From: Deltaproteobacteria bacterium
GTDB lineage: Bacteria; Desulfobacterota; DSM-4660; Desulfatiglandales; B25-G16
DNA: 48,592 nucleotides
Reading direction: 5' to 3'
Assembly: GCA_020349945.1 (NCBI GenBank)
Contig: CP070704.1
Location: 278,951-327,542 of the forward strand
The translations under genes and the position numbers were made by a program. The notes below the pieces were generated by a model. That model had not been told where the DNA came from. It saw nothing but the letters and a program-made list of their open reading frames with translations, and did not search any database. Positions 8,407-17,233 of the stretch are shown here, piece after piece (the first letter of the stretch is position 1; each line of letters begins with the position of its first letter).

Positions 8407-10193
8407 AGTTGGATATAGATACCATTGGAGATTGGAAAAGGACGAATGATTGCGGCAGCTTGCGGAGAGACGACATTGGTCGCGAAGTCGCCCTACTGGG
8501 ATGGGTCAACAGACGCAGGGATCTGGGGAAGTTGATATTTATTGACCTCAGGGACAGGTCCGGCTTGACCCAGATTGTCTTTGATGAGGAATTTGATAAG
8601 GTCAGTCATGAGAAGGCAGGTATCCTCAGGAATGAGTGGGTTATAGCGGTAAAGGGAGAGGTCACGGCACGCCTCCCTGGCCAGGAAAATCCCGATCTAC
8701 CTACAGGAGACATTGAGATAAAGGTAAGGGAATTGAAGATACTGAATGAAACGGAGGTTCCGCCATTCCAGGTTGATGGAAAGATTGATGCATCAGAGAA
8801 TGTGCGCCTGAAATATAGGTACCTAGAGCTGAGAAGGCCAGCTCTTTTTCATAACCTTGTTATGAGGCATAAGATAGCCCTCGGTATAAGAAACTTTCTG
8901 AACAGTGAGGGATTCTTGGAGGTTGAGACCCCTTTTTTAACCAAGAGTACACCCGAGGGGGCACGGGACTACCTTGTGCCAAGTCGGATTACGAAGGGAT
9001 CGTTTTATGCCCTGCCCCAATCCCCGCAATTGTTTAAACAGCTCTTGATGGTGGCAGGCTTTGATCGATATTTTCAGATTGTCAGGTGTTTCCGGGATGA
9101 AGACCTCAGGGCCGATAGACAACCGGAATTTACACAGGTTGACCTTGAGCTGTCCTTTGTGGATGAGGATGGGGTCATGGATGTTGTTGAGGGGATGATG
9201 GTGGGTATATTCTCCGAGATTCTGGGTTACCCTGTTTCCAGGCCATTTCCAAGGATTGAATATGGGAAAGCAATGGATTTGTATGGCTCGGACAAGCCAG
9301 ATATCAGATTTGGCATGGAACTGAGAGATGTATCTGATCTCCTGAGATCTTCAACCTTTAGGGCCTTCACAAAGGTGATAGAGGAGGGAGGGGTTGTCAA
9401 GGCAGTAAATATAAGGAAAGGAGCCTCCTTTTCCCGGAAGGAGCTGGATGAATTGAGCTCTCTGGTGAGTGATTCTGGTGCCAAGGGATTGTTCTGGGCC
9501 AAACTCAGACGTGATGGGTGGCAATCGCCATTGGCCAAATTTGTGGGCCCAGACAGTAGAAGTGCTGTTGAGGAGAGACTCGGAGCCAGGGAAGGAGATC
9601 TTATTATATTTGTGTCTGGTATGGCCCACGTAGCTAATGAGGCATTAGGTCAACTAAGGATTGAGATAGGCAAGAGGCTCCATTTGGTTACAGATGGAGA
9701 ATATTCATTTGTCTGGGTAACAAGATTCCCCTTGCTGGAGTATGACGAGGATGAAAAAAGATATGTAGCTGTCCACCATCCATTTACGGCCCCTCTTGAA
9801 GAGGACATACCATTACTTGCCGAAAGACCAAAGCAAGTCAGGGCAAGGTCATATGATTTAGTGCTTAATGGTGAGGAGATCGGGGGAGGTAGCGTAAGGA
9901 TACATACTATTGGCTTGCAAAACCAAATCTTCCGTATATTGGGCTTGGGAAAAGAAGAGGTGAAGGAAAAGTTTGGTTTTTTCCTTGAGGCATTAAGGTA
10001 CGGAGCACCTCCCCACGGGGGTATCGCCCTTGGTTTTGACAGACTTGTAGCTATTATGGTTGGCGCAGAATCTCTCAGGGATGTAATTGCCTTTCCCAAG
10101 ACCCAGCGGGCAACCTGTGCTGTAGCCGATGCGCCTTCGCGCGTTGATAGAGATCAGCTTTCTGAGTTGGGTCTCTCCTTACTTTGCCCTTGA
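8403..10193 (+). CDS. aspS: Aspartyl-tRNA synthetase, bacterial type
   Basis: 596 residues, full bacterial length including the GAD insertion. The N-terminal OB fold reads LLGWVNRRRDLGKLIFIDLRDRSGLTQ. Class II motif 2 is FRDEDLRADRQPEFTQVDLELSF and motif 3 is GIALGFDRLVAIMVG. In non-discriminating AspRS a His follows RRRD; here it is Leu, as in discriminating enzymes such as that of E. coli. That suggests charging of tRNA-Asp only, so that the GatCA encoded at 32.7-34.4 kb would serve mainly Gln-tRNA formation (inference). It is translationally coupled to hisS through ATGA. Its stop codon is shared with the -35 box of the next promoter. Confidence 0.96.
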   Translation: MKLDIDTIGDWKRTNDCGSLRRDDIGREVALLGWVNRRRDLGKLIFIDLRDRSGLTQIVFDEEFDKVSHEKAGILRNEWVIAVKGEVTARLPGQENPDLPTGDIEIKVRELKILNETEVPPFQVDGKIDASENVRLKYRYLELRRPALFHNLVMRHKIALGIRNFLNSEGFLEVETPFLTKSTPEGARDYLVPSRITKGSFYALPQSPQLFKQLLMVAGFDRYFQIVRCFRDEDLRADRQPEFTQVDLELSFVDEDGVMDVVEGMMVGIFSEILGYPVSRPFPRIEYGKAMDLYGSDKPDIRFGMELRDVSDLLRSSTFRAFTKVIEEGGVVKAVNIRKGASFSRKELDELSSLVSDSGAKGLFWAKLRRDGWQSPLAKFVGPDSRSAVEERLGAREGDLIIFVSGMAHVANEALGQLRIEIGKRLHLVTDGEYSFVWVTRFPLLEYDEDEKRYVAVHHPFTAPLEEDIPLLAERPKQVRARSYDLVLNGEEIGGGSVRIHTIGLQNQIFRILGLGKEEVKEKFGFFLEALRYGAPPHGGIALGFDRLVAIMVGAESLRDVIAFPKTQRATCAVADAPSRVDRDQLSELGLSLLCP

Positions 10194-10218
10194 CAAAGTA
10201 TCAAAATAAAATTATAGA
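10190..10218 (+). promoter_or_regulatory. Strong sigma70-type promoter for the decarboxylase/mutase operon
   Basis: A perfect TTGACA (10190-10195) overlaps the aspS stop codon. After 17 bp (10196-10212) comes TATAGA (10213-10218). Transcription would start near 10225 and leave a leader of about 85 nt before the biotin-carrier gene. In that leader CAGGCA and TGCCTG could pair over a loop of about 28 nt, but no known riboswitch is recognised. This is among the best promoter matches in the window. Confidence 0.62.
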
Positions 10219-10308
10219 AAACCAATTTTCAGGCAGATGGAGTTCGTGTTATGAGGTATGATTTTGCCTGGAGATGTTTGTTTATCGAACAGAGAAGGAG
10301 GTATGAAA

Positions 10309-10521
10309 GTGAGTGAGGTAACGGCTCCCATGGCGGGCAAGATAATTGATGTAAAGGTCGAGGTTGGTGATACGGTTAATGAAGATGATGAACTCCTTAT
10401 TCTTGAGGCCATGAAGATGGAGATGCCTTTAGTAGCTTCAACATCAGGAAGGGTTAAGGAGATAAGATGTAAGAAAGGGGATTCAGTTGGGGCCGATGAT
10501 ATCTTAGTGGTCATCGAATAG
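10309..10521 (+). CDS. Biotin carboxyl carrier protein (gamma-type subunit of a sodium-pump decarboxylase)
   Basis: 70 residues from GTG 10309. The ribosome site AGGAGG (10296-10301) is about 7 nt before this GTG but directly abuts the in-frame ATG at 10303, so GTG is favoured; using ATG adds two residues. It is a single biotinyl domain: TAPMAGKIIDVKVEVGDTV, then EAMKMEMP with the biotinylated Lys, then the second half GRVKEIRCKKGDSVGADD. There is no Ala/Pro-rich linker, so it is a free carrier like MmdC/GcdC minimal forms. It would shuttle CO2 from a carboxyltransferase (alpha subunit, not in the window) to the OadB-like membrane subunit encoded 250 bp downstream. Confidence 0.9.
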   Translation: MSEVTAPMAGKIIDVKVEVGDTVNEDDELLILEAMKMEMPLVASTSGRVKEIRCKKGDSVGADDILVVIE

Positions 10522-10552
10522 GTATATGGCTTTTTGATAGCATGGATTAAGA

Positions 10553-10583
10553 GCCCTGTCCGATCATCGGCAGGGCAATTTTA
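10553..10583 (+). terminator. Hairpin, possible weak intrinsic terminator or processing site
   Basis: GCCCTG (10553-10558) pairs with CAGGGC (10571-10576), with a possible inner CCGA/TCGG extension, followed by AATTTTA. The U-run is poor. Lying between the biotin-carrier and OadG-like genes, it may tune expression within the operon rather than stop it. Confidence 0.4.
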
Positions 10584-10625
10584 TCTGAGGGCGTAACCGA
10601 TTTCTATAGTGAGGGAAAACGTCTC

Positions 10626-10760
10626 ATGGTCGATTGGGAGCTTGCTGTAAAGATATTTCTCTTTGGCCTCAGCACAGTCTTTGGGTCCCTTGCAGCCTTG
10701 ATAGGGGCGATATACGCATTTGGAAGGATATTAAAGCTTTTAGAAAAAAAGGGTAATTAG
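10626..10760 (+). CDS. Small OadG-like membrane subunit of a sodium-pump decarboxylase
   Basis: 44 residues, starting MVDWELAVKIFLFGLS, followed by a single transmembrane helix (about residues 8-33) and a basic tail GRILKLLEKKGN. The ATG follows GAGGGAAAA. Its position between the biotin carrier and the OadB-like gene, its size and its single-helix layout match the OadG/MmdD/GcdD-type anchor that joins the carrier and carboxyltransferase to the membrane subunit. Sequence similarity in such tiny subunits is weak, so the call rests mainly on context. OadB follows 12 bp later. Confidence 0.7.
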   Translation: MVDWELAVKIFLFGLSTVFGSLAALIGAIYAFGRILKLLEKKGN

Positions 10761-10772
10761 CAAGGTTGTACT

Positions 10773-11879
10773 ATGCTGGATATGGTCTTGGCTACAGGTT
10801 TTATACACCTGACTTTAGGTAACCTTGTCATGTGGCTTATTGCCTTTTTCTTTATCTACCTGGCTATAAGGAAAAGCTACGAGCCTCTGCTTTTGGTACC
10901 CATCGGTTTTGGTATATTGATCGTAAACTTACCCCTGACATTTCTGATGGAGGAAGGAGAGGGATTGCTGTGGAGATTTTACCATTATGGATTAGAATGG
11001 GAGGTGATCCCACCGCTTATCTTTTTAGGCCTAGGCGCCATGACAGATTTTGGGCCTATGATCGCCAATCCTAAGACCCTCCTCTTAGGTGCGGGGGCCC
11101 AATTCGGTGTTTATGTTGCCTTTTTTGGGGCCCTCTTCCTTGGTTTTAGCGTGCCAGAGGCATGTTCAATAGGTATAATTGGCGGTGCTGATGGGCCAAC
11201 AACTATTTACACAACAGTCCACCTTGCCCCCCATTTATTAGGGGCAACAGCTATAGCAGCTTATTCGTATATGTCTCTTGTTCCAATTATTCAGCCCCCT
11301 ATCATGAGGCTCCTTACCACCGAGAAGGAAAGAAAGATCGTCATGAAGCAGTTGAGACCAGTTTCAAAGAGGGAGAAGATCCTCTTTCCCTTGGTGACGG
11401 TCGTGGTTATCTGTCTTATTGTGCCAGCCTCTGCTCCCCTTATGGGTATGTTTATGCTGGGAAATCTCTTTAAGGAGTGCGGTGTGGTAAAGAGACTTTC
11501 AGATGCAGCGGCCAATGAACTTATGAATATCGTTACGATAGTTCTGGGTGTTAGTGTTGGTGCTACCATGTCTGCAGCGCATTTCCTAAAACTGCAGGTA
11601 ATCTCTGTTTTTATTATGGGTATTGTGGCCTTTGCATTTTCTACAACGGCTGGGATACTTTTGGCAAAATTTATGAACTTCTTTACCAAGGAAAAGATAA
11701 ATCCCCTCATTGGGTCCGCTGGTGTATCTGCTGTTCCTATGGCTGCCAGGGTAAGCCAGCTGATGGGTTCAAAGGCTGACCCAAAGAATTTTTTGCTCAT
11801 GCATGCCATGGGTCCTAATGTGGCAGGTGTTATCGGTACAGTTGTCGCTGCAGGTGTATTCATTGCACTCGCAGGATGA
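10773..11879 (+). CDS. Sodium-ion-translocating decarboxylase beta subunit (OadB/GcdB/MmdB family)
   Basis: 368 residues, close to GcdB and MmdB length. This integral membrane subunit decarboxylates carboxybiotin and couples this to Na+ export. Family hallmarks are [13 protein letters not shown] (the Na+-site Asp), the Tyr in [15 protein letters not shown], and [17 protein letters not shown] followed by [12 protein letters not shown] (the Ser and Arg used in ion transport). Multiple hydrophobic helices run through the protein. With the carrier, the OadG-like subunit and an adjacent methylmalonyl-CoA mutase, the substrate could be methylmalonyl-CoA; glutaconyl-CoA is also plausible because benzoyl-CoA pathway genes follow in the same block. 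The carboxyltransferase alpha subunit is absent here. Confidence 0.94.
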   Translation: MLDMVLATGFIHLTLGNLVMWLIAFFFIYLAIRKSYEPLLLVPIGFGILIVNLPLTFLMEEGEGLLWRFYHYGLEWEVIPPLIFLGLGAMTDFGPMIANPKTLLLGAGAQFGVYVAFFGALFLGFSVPEACSIGIIGGADGPTTIYTTVHLAPHLLGATAIAAYSYMSLVPIIQPPIMRLLTTEKERKIVMKQLRPVSKREKILFPLVTVVVICLIVPASAPLMGMFMLGNLFKECGVVKRLSDAAANELMNIVTIVLGVSVGATMSAAHFLKLQVISVFIMGIVAFAFSTTAGILLAKFMNFFTKEKINPLIGSAGVSAVPMAARVSQLMGSKADPKNFLLMHAMGPNVAGVIGTVVAAGVFIALAG

Positions 11880-11899
11880 TGAAGGGGGGCTAGAAAGAG

Positions 11900-13582
11900 A
11901 TGTTTGATGGAAAGAAGATTGGAGAGATAGGAGAGGGATACAGGGAGTGGGCCGACAAACTGGAGCCGAAGCTAGCAAGGAGACCCGAAAGAAAGGCGGA
12001 TTTTATTAATACATCGGGCATCCCAATAAAGAGAGTATATACACCTTTAGATGTAGCTGATTTTGATTATATGAGGGAGCTCGGCCTGCCCGGGGAGTAT
12101 CCCTTTACAAGGGGGGTTCAACCTACCATGTACAGGGGAAGACTGTGGACTATGCGGCAGTATGCCGGTTTTGCAACTGCCGAAGATACGAATCGCCGAT
12201 ATAGGTTCCTCTTAGAACAGGGCCAGACAGGTCTATCAGTGGCCTTTGATCTTCCTACCCAGATAGGATATGATTCAGATCACCCACTGGCTCAAGGGGA
12301 GGTGGGGAAGGTTGGGGTAGCGATTGATTCATTAAAGGATATGGAGATACTCTTTGACCAGATCCCACTGGATAAGGTGAGTACCTCAATGACTATAAAT
12401 GCCCCGGCCGCTGTGCTTTTAGCCATGTATATAGCCGTGGCCGAAAGACAGGGTGTATCCTCAAAGCAGTTACGGGGAACTATTCAGAATGATGTACTCA
12501 AGGAGTATTCTGCACGGGGAACCTATATCTTCCCTCCTCAGCCATCTATGAGGATTATCACAGACATTTTTTCATTCTGTTCACAGGAGGTTCCTCAATG
12601 GAATACCATCAGCATTAGCGGGTACCATATTAGGGAGGCAGGTTCAACGGCAGTTCAGGAGGTGGCCTTCACTTTGGCCGATGGGATTGCCTATGTGGAG
12701 GCAGCCATCAGTGCCGGACTGGATGTAGACGAGTTTGCTCCAAGGCTCTCCTTCTTCTTTAACGCCCATCTTGATTTCTTTGAGGAGATCGCTAAGTTTA
12801 GGGCTGCAAGGAGGCTATGGTCAAAGATTATGCAGGAGAGATTCAAGGCCAAGGACTCAAGGTCAATGATGATGAGGTTTCATACCCAGACAGCTGGCTG
12901 CACCCTAACTGCGCAGCAGCCCAAGAATAATATCGTAAGGGTTGCCTTTCAGGCACTTTCTGCGGTCTTGGGTGGTACACAATCACTCCATACTAACTCG
13001 ATGGATGAGGCCTTCTGTCTACCGAGTGAGGAGGCAGTTCAGATCGCCCTGAGAACCCAGCAGCTTATTGGCTATGAATCTGGCGCTACTGAAACCGTAG
13101 ACCCCTTAGGTGGCTCCTATTACATTGAGGAGTTGACAAGAGAGATTCTTGACAGGGCTCAGAACTACATTGATAAGATTGATGAGCTTGGTGGGGCAGC
13201 GGCAGCTATTGAGAAAGGCTTTATCCAAAGGGAGATTCAGGACAGCGCCTACCGCTACCAGAGGGAGATTGAAAAGGATGAGAGGGTGGTAGTCGGTGTA
13301 AACAGGTTCCAGGTAGAAGAGGAATCTGCAAAGGATCTTTTGAGGGTGGATCCCACTGTTAGGCTTTCTCAGATGGAAAGGTTAAAGGCTCTGAGATTAG
13401 AGCGAGACAATGGAAGGGTGAAGGCTATATTAAGTGAGTTAAGAAGGGCTGCGGAGGGGAATGAAAACCTGATGCCCCTCATTTTGGATGCAGTGAGGGC
13501 CTACGCCACCTTGGGAGAAACCTGTGACGCATTACGGGATGTTTTTGGGGAATATCAGGCGGTAAGTACTATTGGGGGTTGA
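11900..13582 (+). CDS. Methylmalonyl-CoA mutase, large (catalytic) subunit
   Basis: 560 residues, a catalytic chain without the B12 domain, which is encoded separately just downstream. The TIM-barrel entry motif is [16 protein letters not shown]. The Tyr in RQYAGF and the Arg in [10 protein letters not shown] are the residues that distinguish methylmalonyl-CoA from isobutyryl-CoA and hydroxyisobutyryl-CoA mutases, so methylmalonyl-CoA is the likely substrate. [21 protein letters not shown] (radical-site Tyr/His) and LHTNSMDEA are conserved. It isomerises succinyl-CoA and (R)-methylmalonyl-CoA. The ribosome site is GGGGGG at about 10 nt. No meaB chaperone or epimerase gene lies next to it. It is co-transcribed with the decarboxylase subunits. 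Confidence 0.95.
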   Translation: MFDGKKIGEIGEGYREWADKLEPKLARRPERKADFINTSGIPIKRVYTPLDVADFDYMRELGLPGEYPFTRGVQPTMYRGRLWTMRQYAGFATAEDTNRRYRFLLEQGQTGLSVAFDLPTQIGYDSDHPLAQGEVGKVGVAIDSLKDMEILFDQIPLDKVSTSMTINAPAAVLLAMYIAVAERQGVSSKQLRGTIQNDVLKEYSARGTYIFPPQPSMRIITDIFSFCSQEVPQWNTISISGYHIREAGSTAVQEVAFTLADGIAYVEAAISAGLDVDEFAPRLSFFFNAHLDFFEEIAKFRAARRLWSKIMQERFKAKDSRSMMMRFHTQTAGCTLTAQQPKNNIVRVAFQALSAVLGGTQSLHTNSMDEAFCLPSEEAVQIALRTQQLIGYESGATETVDPLGGSYYIEELTREILDRAQNYIDKIDELGGAAAAIEKGFIQREIQDSAYRYQREIEKDERVVVGVNRFQVEEESAKDLLRVDPTVRLSQMERLKALRLERDNGRVKAILSELRRAAEGNENLMPLILDAVRAYATLGETCDALRDVFGEYQAVSTIGG

Positions 13583-13588
13583 TTCAAG

Positions 13589-13990
13589 ATGGATGACAAG
13601 AGAAGGATTAGGGTTTTGGCTGCTAAACCCGGGCTGGATGGCCATGATAGGGGTATAAAGGTCATTGCCAATGCATTGATGGATGCAGGAATGGAGGTAA
13701 TCTACACCGGTTTAAGGCAAAGTCCGGAACAGATTGTGGAGGCAGCCATCCAGGAGGATGTGGATGTCATTGTATTAAGCATCCTGTCTGGCGCTCATGA
13801 CTTTCTCTTTCCCAGGATAATGGAACTGTTAAGGGAAAAGGGTGTAAATGATGTGCTGGTTATTGGAGGGGGTATCATCCCGGATGAGGATATACCTTCT
13901 CTGAAGGAAATAGGTATTGCCGAGATCTTTGGTCCGGGCACCTACACTGATGATATTGTGAGATATATAAAGGATAATCTGAAGCGCTAA
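13589..13990 (+). CDS. Methylmalonyl-CoA mutase, cobalamin-binding subunit
   Basis: 133 residues, only 6 bp after the large subunit stop. It is a stand-alone B12-binding Rossmann domain: [23 protein letters not shown] with the D-x-H-x-x-G motif whose His coordinates cobalt, then [16 protein letters not shown] (S-x-L) and [11 protein letters not shown] (GG), which grip the nucleotide tail of cobalamin. The C-terminal [16 protein letters not shown] is typical of MCM. The two-chain layout is common in archaea and anaerobic bacteria, in contrast to the fused P. shermanii enzyme. Confidence 0.95.
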   Translation: MDDKRRIRVLAAKPGLDGHDRGIKVIANALMDAGMEVIYTGLRQSPEQIVEAAIQEDVDVIVLSILSGAHDFLFPRIMELLREKGVNDVLVIGGGIIPDEDIPSLKEIGIAEIFGPGTYTDDIVRYIKDNLKR

Positions 13991-14075
13991 ATGAGCGCCT
14001 CTTGGTGACATAAAGGTATGGCCACTGACGGCACCACGATTTGAGTTACTTGTAGAATTTCGGGTGGGGTTAACT

Positions 14076-15209
14076 ATGATCGAGCTTAACGAGGAACAAA
14101 GGATTATAATGGAGAATGTAAGGAGGGCAACAAACGAGCGGATAGCCCCCTTGGCATCTGAGATTGATAGGAATGGCGCATTTCAATGGGATATTGCCCG
14201 CCTTTTTGGCGAGATGGGTCTTCTTCAGATATTGCTTCCACCGTCTTATGGCGGACTCGGAGAAGATAAGACCCTTATGTTATGCTTGTGTGTTGAAGAG
14301 ATAGCAAAGGCATGTGCCTCTTCAGCATTGATGCTGATTATTCAGGCAGTTGGAAGTTTTCCGATAATAGTAGCGGGAAACCAGGACCAGAAAGATCGCT
14401 TTTTGCCCCGGCTTGCAAAAGGTGAAGAACTCATAGGTTACCTGGTAACGGAACCGTATGCAGGTTCTGATGTGGCGGGTATCAGGGCTAAGGCGCAAAG
14501 GAAAGATGGTGAGTATATCCTAGATGGGCGTAAATGCTTTGCCACACATGGAGGGGTCGCATCTCTCTATACTGTTTTAGCCAAGACAGATGAAAAGGAA
14601 TTGACATTGTTCGTAGTGGAGAGGGATCAGGAAGGCGTATCTGTTGGGAAAACAGAGGATAAACTTGGTTTCAGGGGGAGTAATACCACAGAGGTAATTC
14701 TGGAGAATGTCAGGGTTCCCAAAGACAATAGGATTGGGGAAGAAGGGGAGGGGTTTCTTATTGCTATGAAGGATTTCGATATGTCCAGGCCAAGTATTGC
14801 TGCCCTTGCCCTGGGGATAGCAGAGGCAGCCCTGGATATCTCTTTCAATTATGCATGTGAGAGGGAAACATTTGGAAGGCCCTTGATTAGACACCAGGCC
14901 ATAAGTTTCATGCTGGCTGATGCGGCCATGCAGATAGAGGCGGGCAGGGGCCTTATGGTAGAGGCTGCCAAACGCCACGATAGAAACAAACCGAATACCA
15001 AAATAGCATCCATGTCGAAGTGTTTTTGCAGTGATATTGCTATGAAGATCACCACAGATGCTATTCAAATCCTCGGAGGCTATGGCTACACCAAGGACTA
15101 TCCTGTGGAAAGGCTCTTTAGAGATGCGAAACTAACACAGATTTTCGAGGGAGCCAATCAGATTCAGAGGATTATTATTGCCAGGGAGATGATAAGGGAG
15201 AGGGGATAG
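14076..15209 (+). CDS. Acyl-CoA dehydrogenase (short-chain type)
   Basis: 377 residues from ATG 14076, which lies 6 nt after GGTGGGG; an in-frame GTG at 14064 is possible but badly placed. It is a FAD flavoenzyme oxidising a CoA thioester to the 2-enoyl form and passing electrons to ETF. Visible are [24 protein letters not shown] (FAD/substrate loop), [43 protein letters not shown] and [10 protein letters not shown] with the catalytic Glu. The glutaryl-CoA dehydrogenase Arg-Ser pair is not seen; the region reads [12 protein letters not shown] butyryl- or alicyclic-type acyl-CoA is therefore more likely. Upstream of had/oah, it may act in ring-product beta-oxidation (inference). Confidence 0.9.
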   Translation: MIELNEEQRIIMENVRRATNERIAPLASEIDRNGAFQWDIARLFGEMGLLQILLPPSYGGLGEDKTLMLCLCVEEIAKACASSALMLIIQAVGSFPIIVAGNQDQKDRFLPRLAKGEELIGYLVTEPYAGSDVAGIRAKAQRKDGEYILDGRKCFATHGGVASLYTVLAKTDEKELTLFVVERDQEGVSVGKTEDKLGFRGSNTTEVILENVRVPKDNRIGEEGEGFLIAMKDFDMSRPSIAALALGIAEAALDISFNYACERETFGRPLIRHQAISFMLADAAMQIEAGRGLMVEAAKRHDRNKPNTKIASMSKCFCSDIAMKITTDAIQILGGYGYTKDYPVERLFRDAKLTQIFEGANQIQRIIIAREMIRERG

Positions 15210-15271
15210 CCGCGTTCTCTTTTAGTAGTGAAAAGTTTAATAACTATCGGGAATAGGTTATTTGATCTTGC

Positions 15272-16036
15272 ATGGAGAAAACTGTGAGACTCAAAGGAAA
15301 GGTAGCCGTAATAACGGGGAGCAGTAGAGGGGTTGGAAGGGCCGTTGCTTTGGCCTATGCCAGGGAGGGCGCCAGTATTGTCGTTAATTATGCCTCCAAT
15401 AAGAATGCGGCTGGAGAAGTGGTTGCAGCAATCAAGGAAATGGGGGGCAGGGCCATTGCTTTTAGGGCTGATGTGGCTAAAGCGGCTGAGGCTGAGGCCT
15501 TGGTTCAAACCACGATTGAGCAGTTTGGTGGATTGGATATCCTTGTCAATAATGCTGGATTTAGTAGACCGGCGATGTTGCTAAAAATGAGTGAAGAACA
15601 GTGGGATCAGGTATTAGACGTGCACCTGAAAGGCACCTTTTTCTGTACCCAGTTTGCCGCCAGACACATGGCCCAGCAAAACAGGGGGAAGATCATTAAT
15701 GTAACCTCAGTGGCGGGCATTGTGGGCACCGTAGGGCAGATAAACTATAGTGCTGCTAAGGGCGGGCTCATAAGTTTCACCAAATCAGCGGCGAGAGAAC
15801 TTGCGCGGTTCTCTATATGTATCAATGTTATTTCCCTGGGTATTGTAGCTACAGATATGACCGAGAAAATACGCACAGATGAAAAGCTAAAAGAGATCTA
15901 TATGAATAGGATACTGCTAAAGCGGTTTGCTCAGCCAGATGATATCTCTCCTGCGTTTGTGTTTTTAGGCTCGGACGAAAGCAGCTATATTACCGGTCAG
16001 CTCCTGTGTGTTGACGGTGGTTATGGAATGATCTAA
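15272..16036 (+). CDS. Short-chain dehydrogenase/reductase, FabG-like
   Basis: 254 residues. Classical SDR: VAVITGSSRGVGRAVA (nucleotide loop), FRADVAKAAE, DILVNNAGFSRP, NVTSVAG (catalytic Ser), YSAAKGGLISFTK (Tyr and Lys) and the C-terminal YITGQLLCVDGGYGM. It resembles 3-oxoacyl-ACP reductases. In this operon, between an acyl-CoA dehydrogenase and had, it may instead oxidise a 3-hydroxyacyl-CoA such as 3-hydroxypimelyl-CoA, but this is inference only. The ATG at 15272 has no strong ribosome site; an in-frame GTG at 15284 is an alternative. had follows 45 bp later. Confidence 0.88.
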   Translation: MEKTVRLKGKVAVITGSSRGVGRAVALAYAREGASIVVNYASNKNAAGEVVAAIKEMGGRAIAFRADVAKAAEAEALVQTTIEQFGGLDILVNNAGFSRPAMLLKMSEEQWDQVLDVHLKGTFFCTQFAARHMAQQNRGKIINVTSVAGIVGTVGQINYSAAKGGLISFTKSAARELARFSICINVISLGIVATDMTEKIRTDEKLKEIYMNRILLKRFAQPDDISPAFVFLGSDESSYITGQLLCVDGGYGMI

Positions 16037-16081
16037 TACCGCAGGAGGCCTGACAGACTCAACAAAACAGGGAGGATTGAG

Positions 16082-17191
16082 ATGGCAGAATTACCGGGTA
16101 AGATCCAGACATGGCAGATGGTTCAACCTACATTAAGGAACAAAGAAACAGGAGAGATAACTCCGGGCAGATTCGAGCTGGCTTCTATACCTGTGCCTGA
16201 ATTAAAGCCTGGTGACGTTTTGGTGGAGATAGCAGGATGTGGGGTTTGTCACACTGACCTGGGGTACTTTTATGATGGCGTCCTGACTGTTTCGAAACCC
16301 CCTCTGAGTTTAGGTCACGAGATTGCAGGCACCGTCGTGGCTGGAGATGAAAACTGGATAGGTAAAGAGGTAATTATCCCTGCTGTTATGCCCTGCCGAA
16401 GGTGTATGCTCTGTAAGACAGGGAGGGGCAATAGATGCCTCAATCAGCTCATGCCGGGTAATAGCCTTGGTCTGTATGGTGGCTTTTCAAGCCATATCCC
16501 AGTTCCGAGCATAGATCTCTGTGAGGTGAAAAACAGGGGGGAGATTGCTTTATCCCACCTGGCAGTGGTAGCTGATGCCGCCACAACACCTTACCAGGCT
16601 GCCAAGAGGGCAGATCTTCACCCAGGAGATAATGTTATTGTAGTAGGAATTACAGGTGGTGTCGGTCAGTATATGGGGCAGATGGCCAAGGCCCTCGGTG
16701 CGAAGACAGTCATTGGCATTGCCAGAAACCCTGAAAAACTTAAAAGGGCCCTGTCATATGGCGCTGATTTTGTTCTCAGTTCAGCTGATAAAGGGGTTGG
16801 AGATGTTGTCAAGGAATTTAGAACCATCTCAAGGGAGAATGGTCTACCGAATTATGGCTGGAAGATATTCGAGGTAACAGGCGTGAAGACTGGGCAGGAG
16901 ATCGCCTTCTCACTGCTATCTTTTACAGGAACCATGGTTGTCGTAGGATATGGCCTCCAGAAGGTAGAGTATGCTATTGGCAGGCTCATGGCCTTTGATG
17001 CTGAAATTATGGGGACCTGGGGCTGCTTGCCCGAATATTATCCTATAGTACTTGATATGGTCTTGAAAAAGAAGATTGACATAGAACCATTCGTGGAAAC
17101 ACGGCCGATGAGTACCCTTGTAGAAACATTTGAGGAGGTACACAAGGTGGGCTCCCCAGCAAGGAGAATAGTTTTGAGCCCTGATTTTTAG
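16082..17191 (+). CDS. had: 6-hydroxycyclohex-1-ene-1-carbonyl-CoA dehydrogenase
   Basis: 369 residues, Zn-dependent MDR alcohol dehydrogenase, the same length as characterised Had/BamQ enzymes. Catalytic zinc ligands lie in GCGVCHTDLGYF and GHEIAGTVV; the structural zinc site is PCRRCMLCKTGRGNRCL. The NAD-binding Rossmann fold is VVGITGGVGQYMGQMAKALGAK. The enzyme oxidises 6-hydroxycyclohex-1-ene-1-carbonyl-CoA to the 6-oxo compound with NAD+, in anaerobic benzoyl-CoA degradation. Specificity is assigned mainly because the next gene is a clear oah and dch follows. The ribosome site is GGGAGG. Confidence 0.9.
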   Translation: MAELPGKIQTWQMVQPTLRNKETGEITPGRFELASIPVPELKPGDVLVEIAGCGVCHTDLGYFYDGVLTVSKPPLSLGHEIAGTVVAGDENWIGKEVIIPAVMPCRRCMLCKTGRGNRCLNQLMPGNSLGLYGGFSSHIPVPSIDLCEVKNRGEIALSHLAVVADAATTPYQAAKRADLHPGDNVIVVGITGGVGQYMGQMAKALGAKTVIGIARNPEKLKRALSYGADFVLSSADKGVGDVVKEFRTISRENGLPNYGWKIFEVTGVKTGQEIAFSLLSFTGTMVVVGYGLQKVEYAIGRLMAFDAEIMGTWGCLPEYYPIVLDMVLKKKIDIEPFVETRPMSTLVETFEEVHKVGSPARRIVLSPDF

Positions 17192-17233
17192 GTCAAACAA
17201 ATAAAAGGTTAACCATAAGCAAGGAGAATAACT

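Noticed and set aside
11291..11863. 190-codon minus-strand frame within the OadB-like gene
   Set aside because: It mirrors the hydrophobic codons of a well-supported membrane protein and has no start context.
11900..13582. Isobutyryl-CoA or 2-hydroxyisobutyryl-CoA mutase
   Set aside because: The Tyr of RQYAGF and the Arg of PSMRI match methylmalonyl-CoA mutase rather than those relatives.
14076..15209. Glutaryl-CoA dehydrogenase
   Set aside because: The substrate-carboxylate Arg-Ser pair typical of that family is not present in the corresponding helix ([11 protein letters not shown]).
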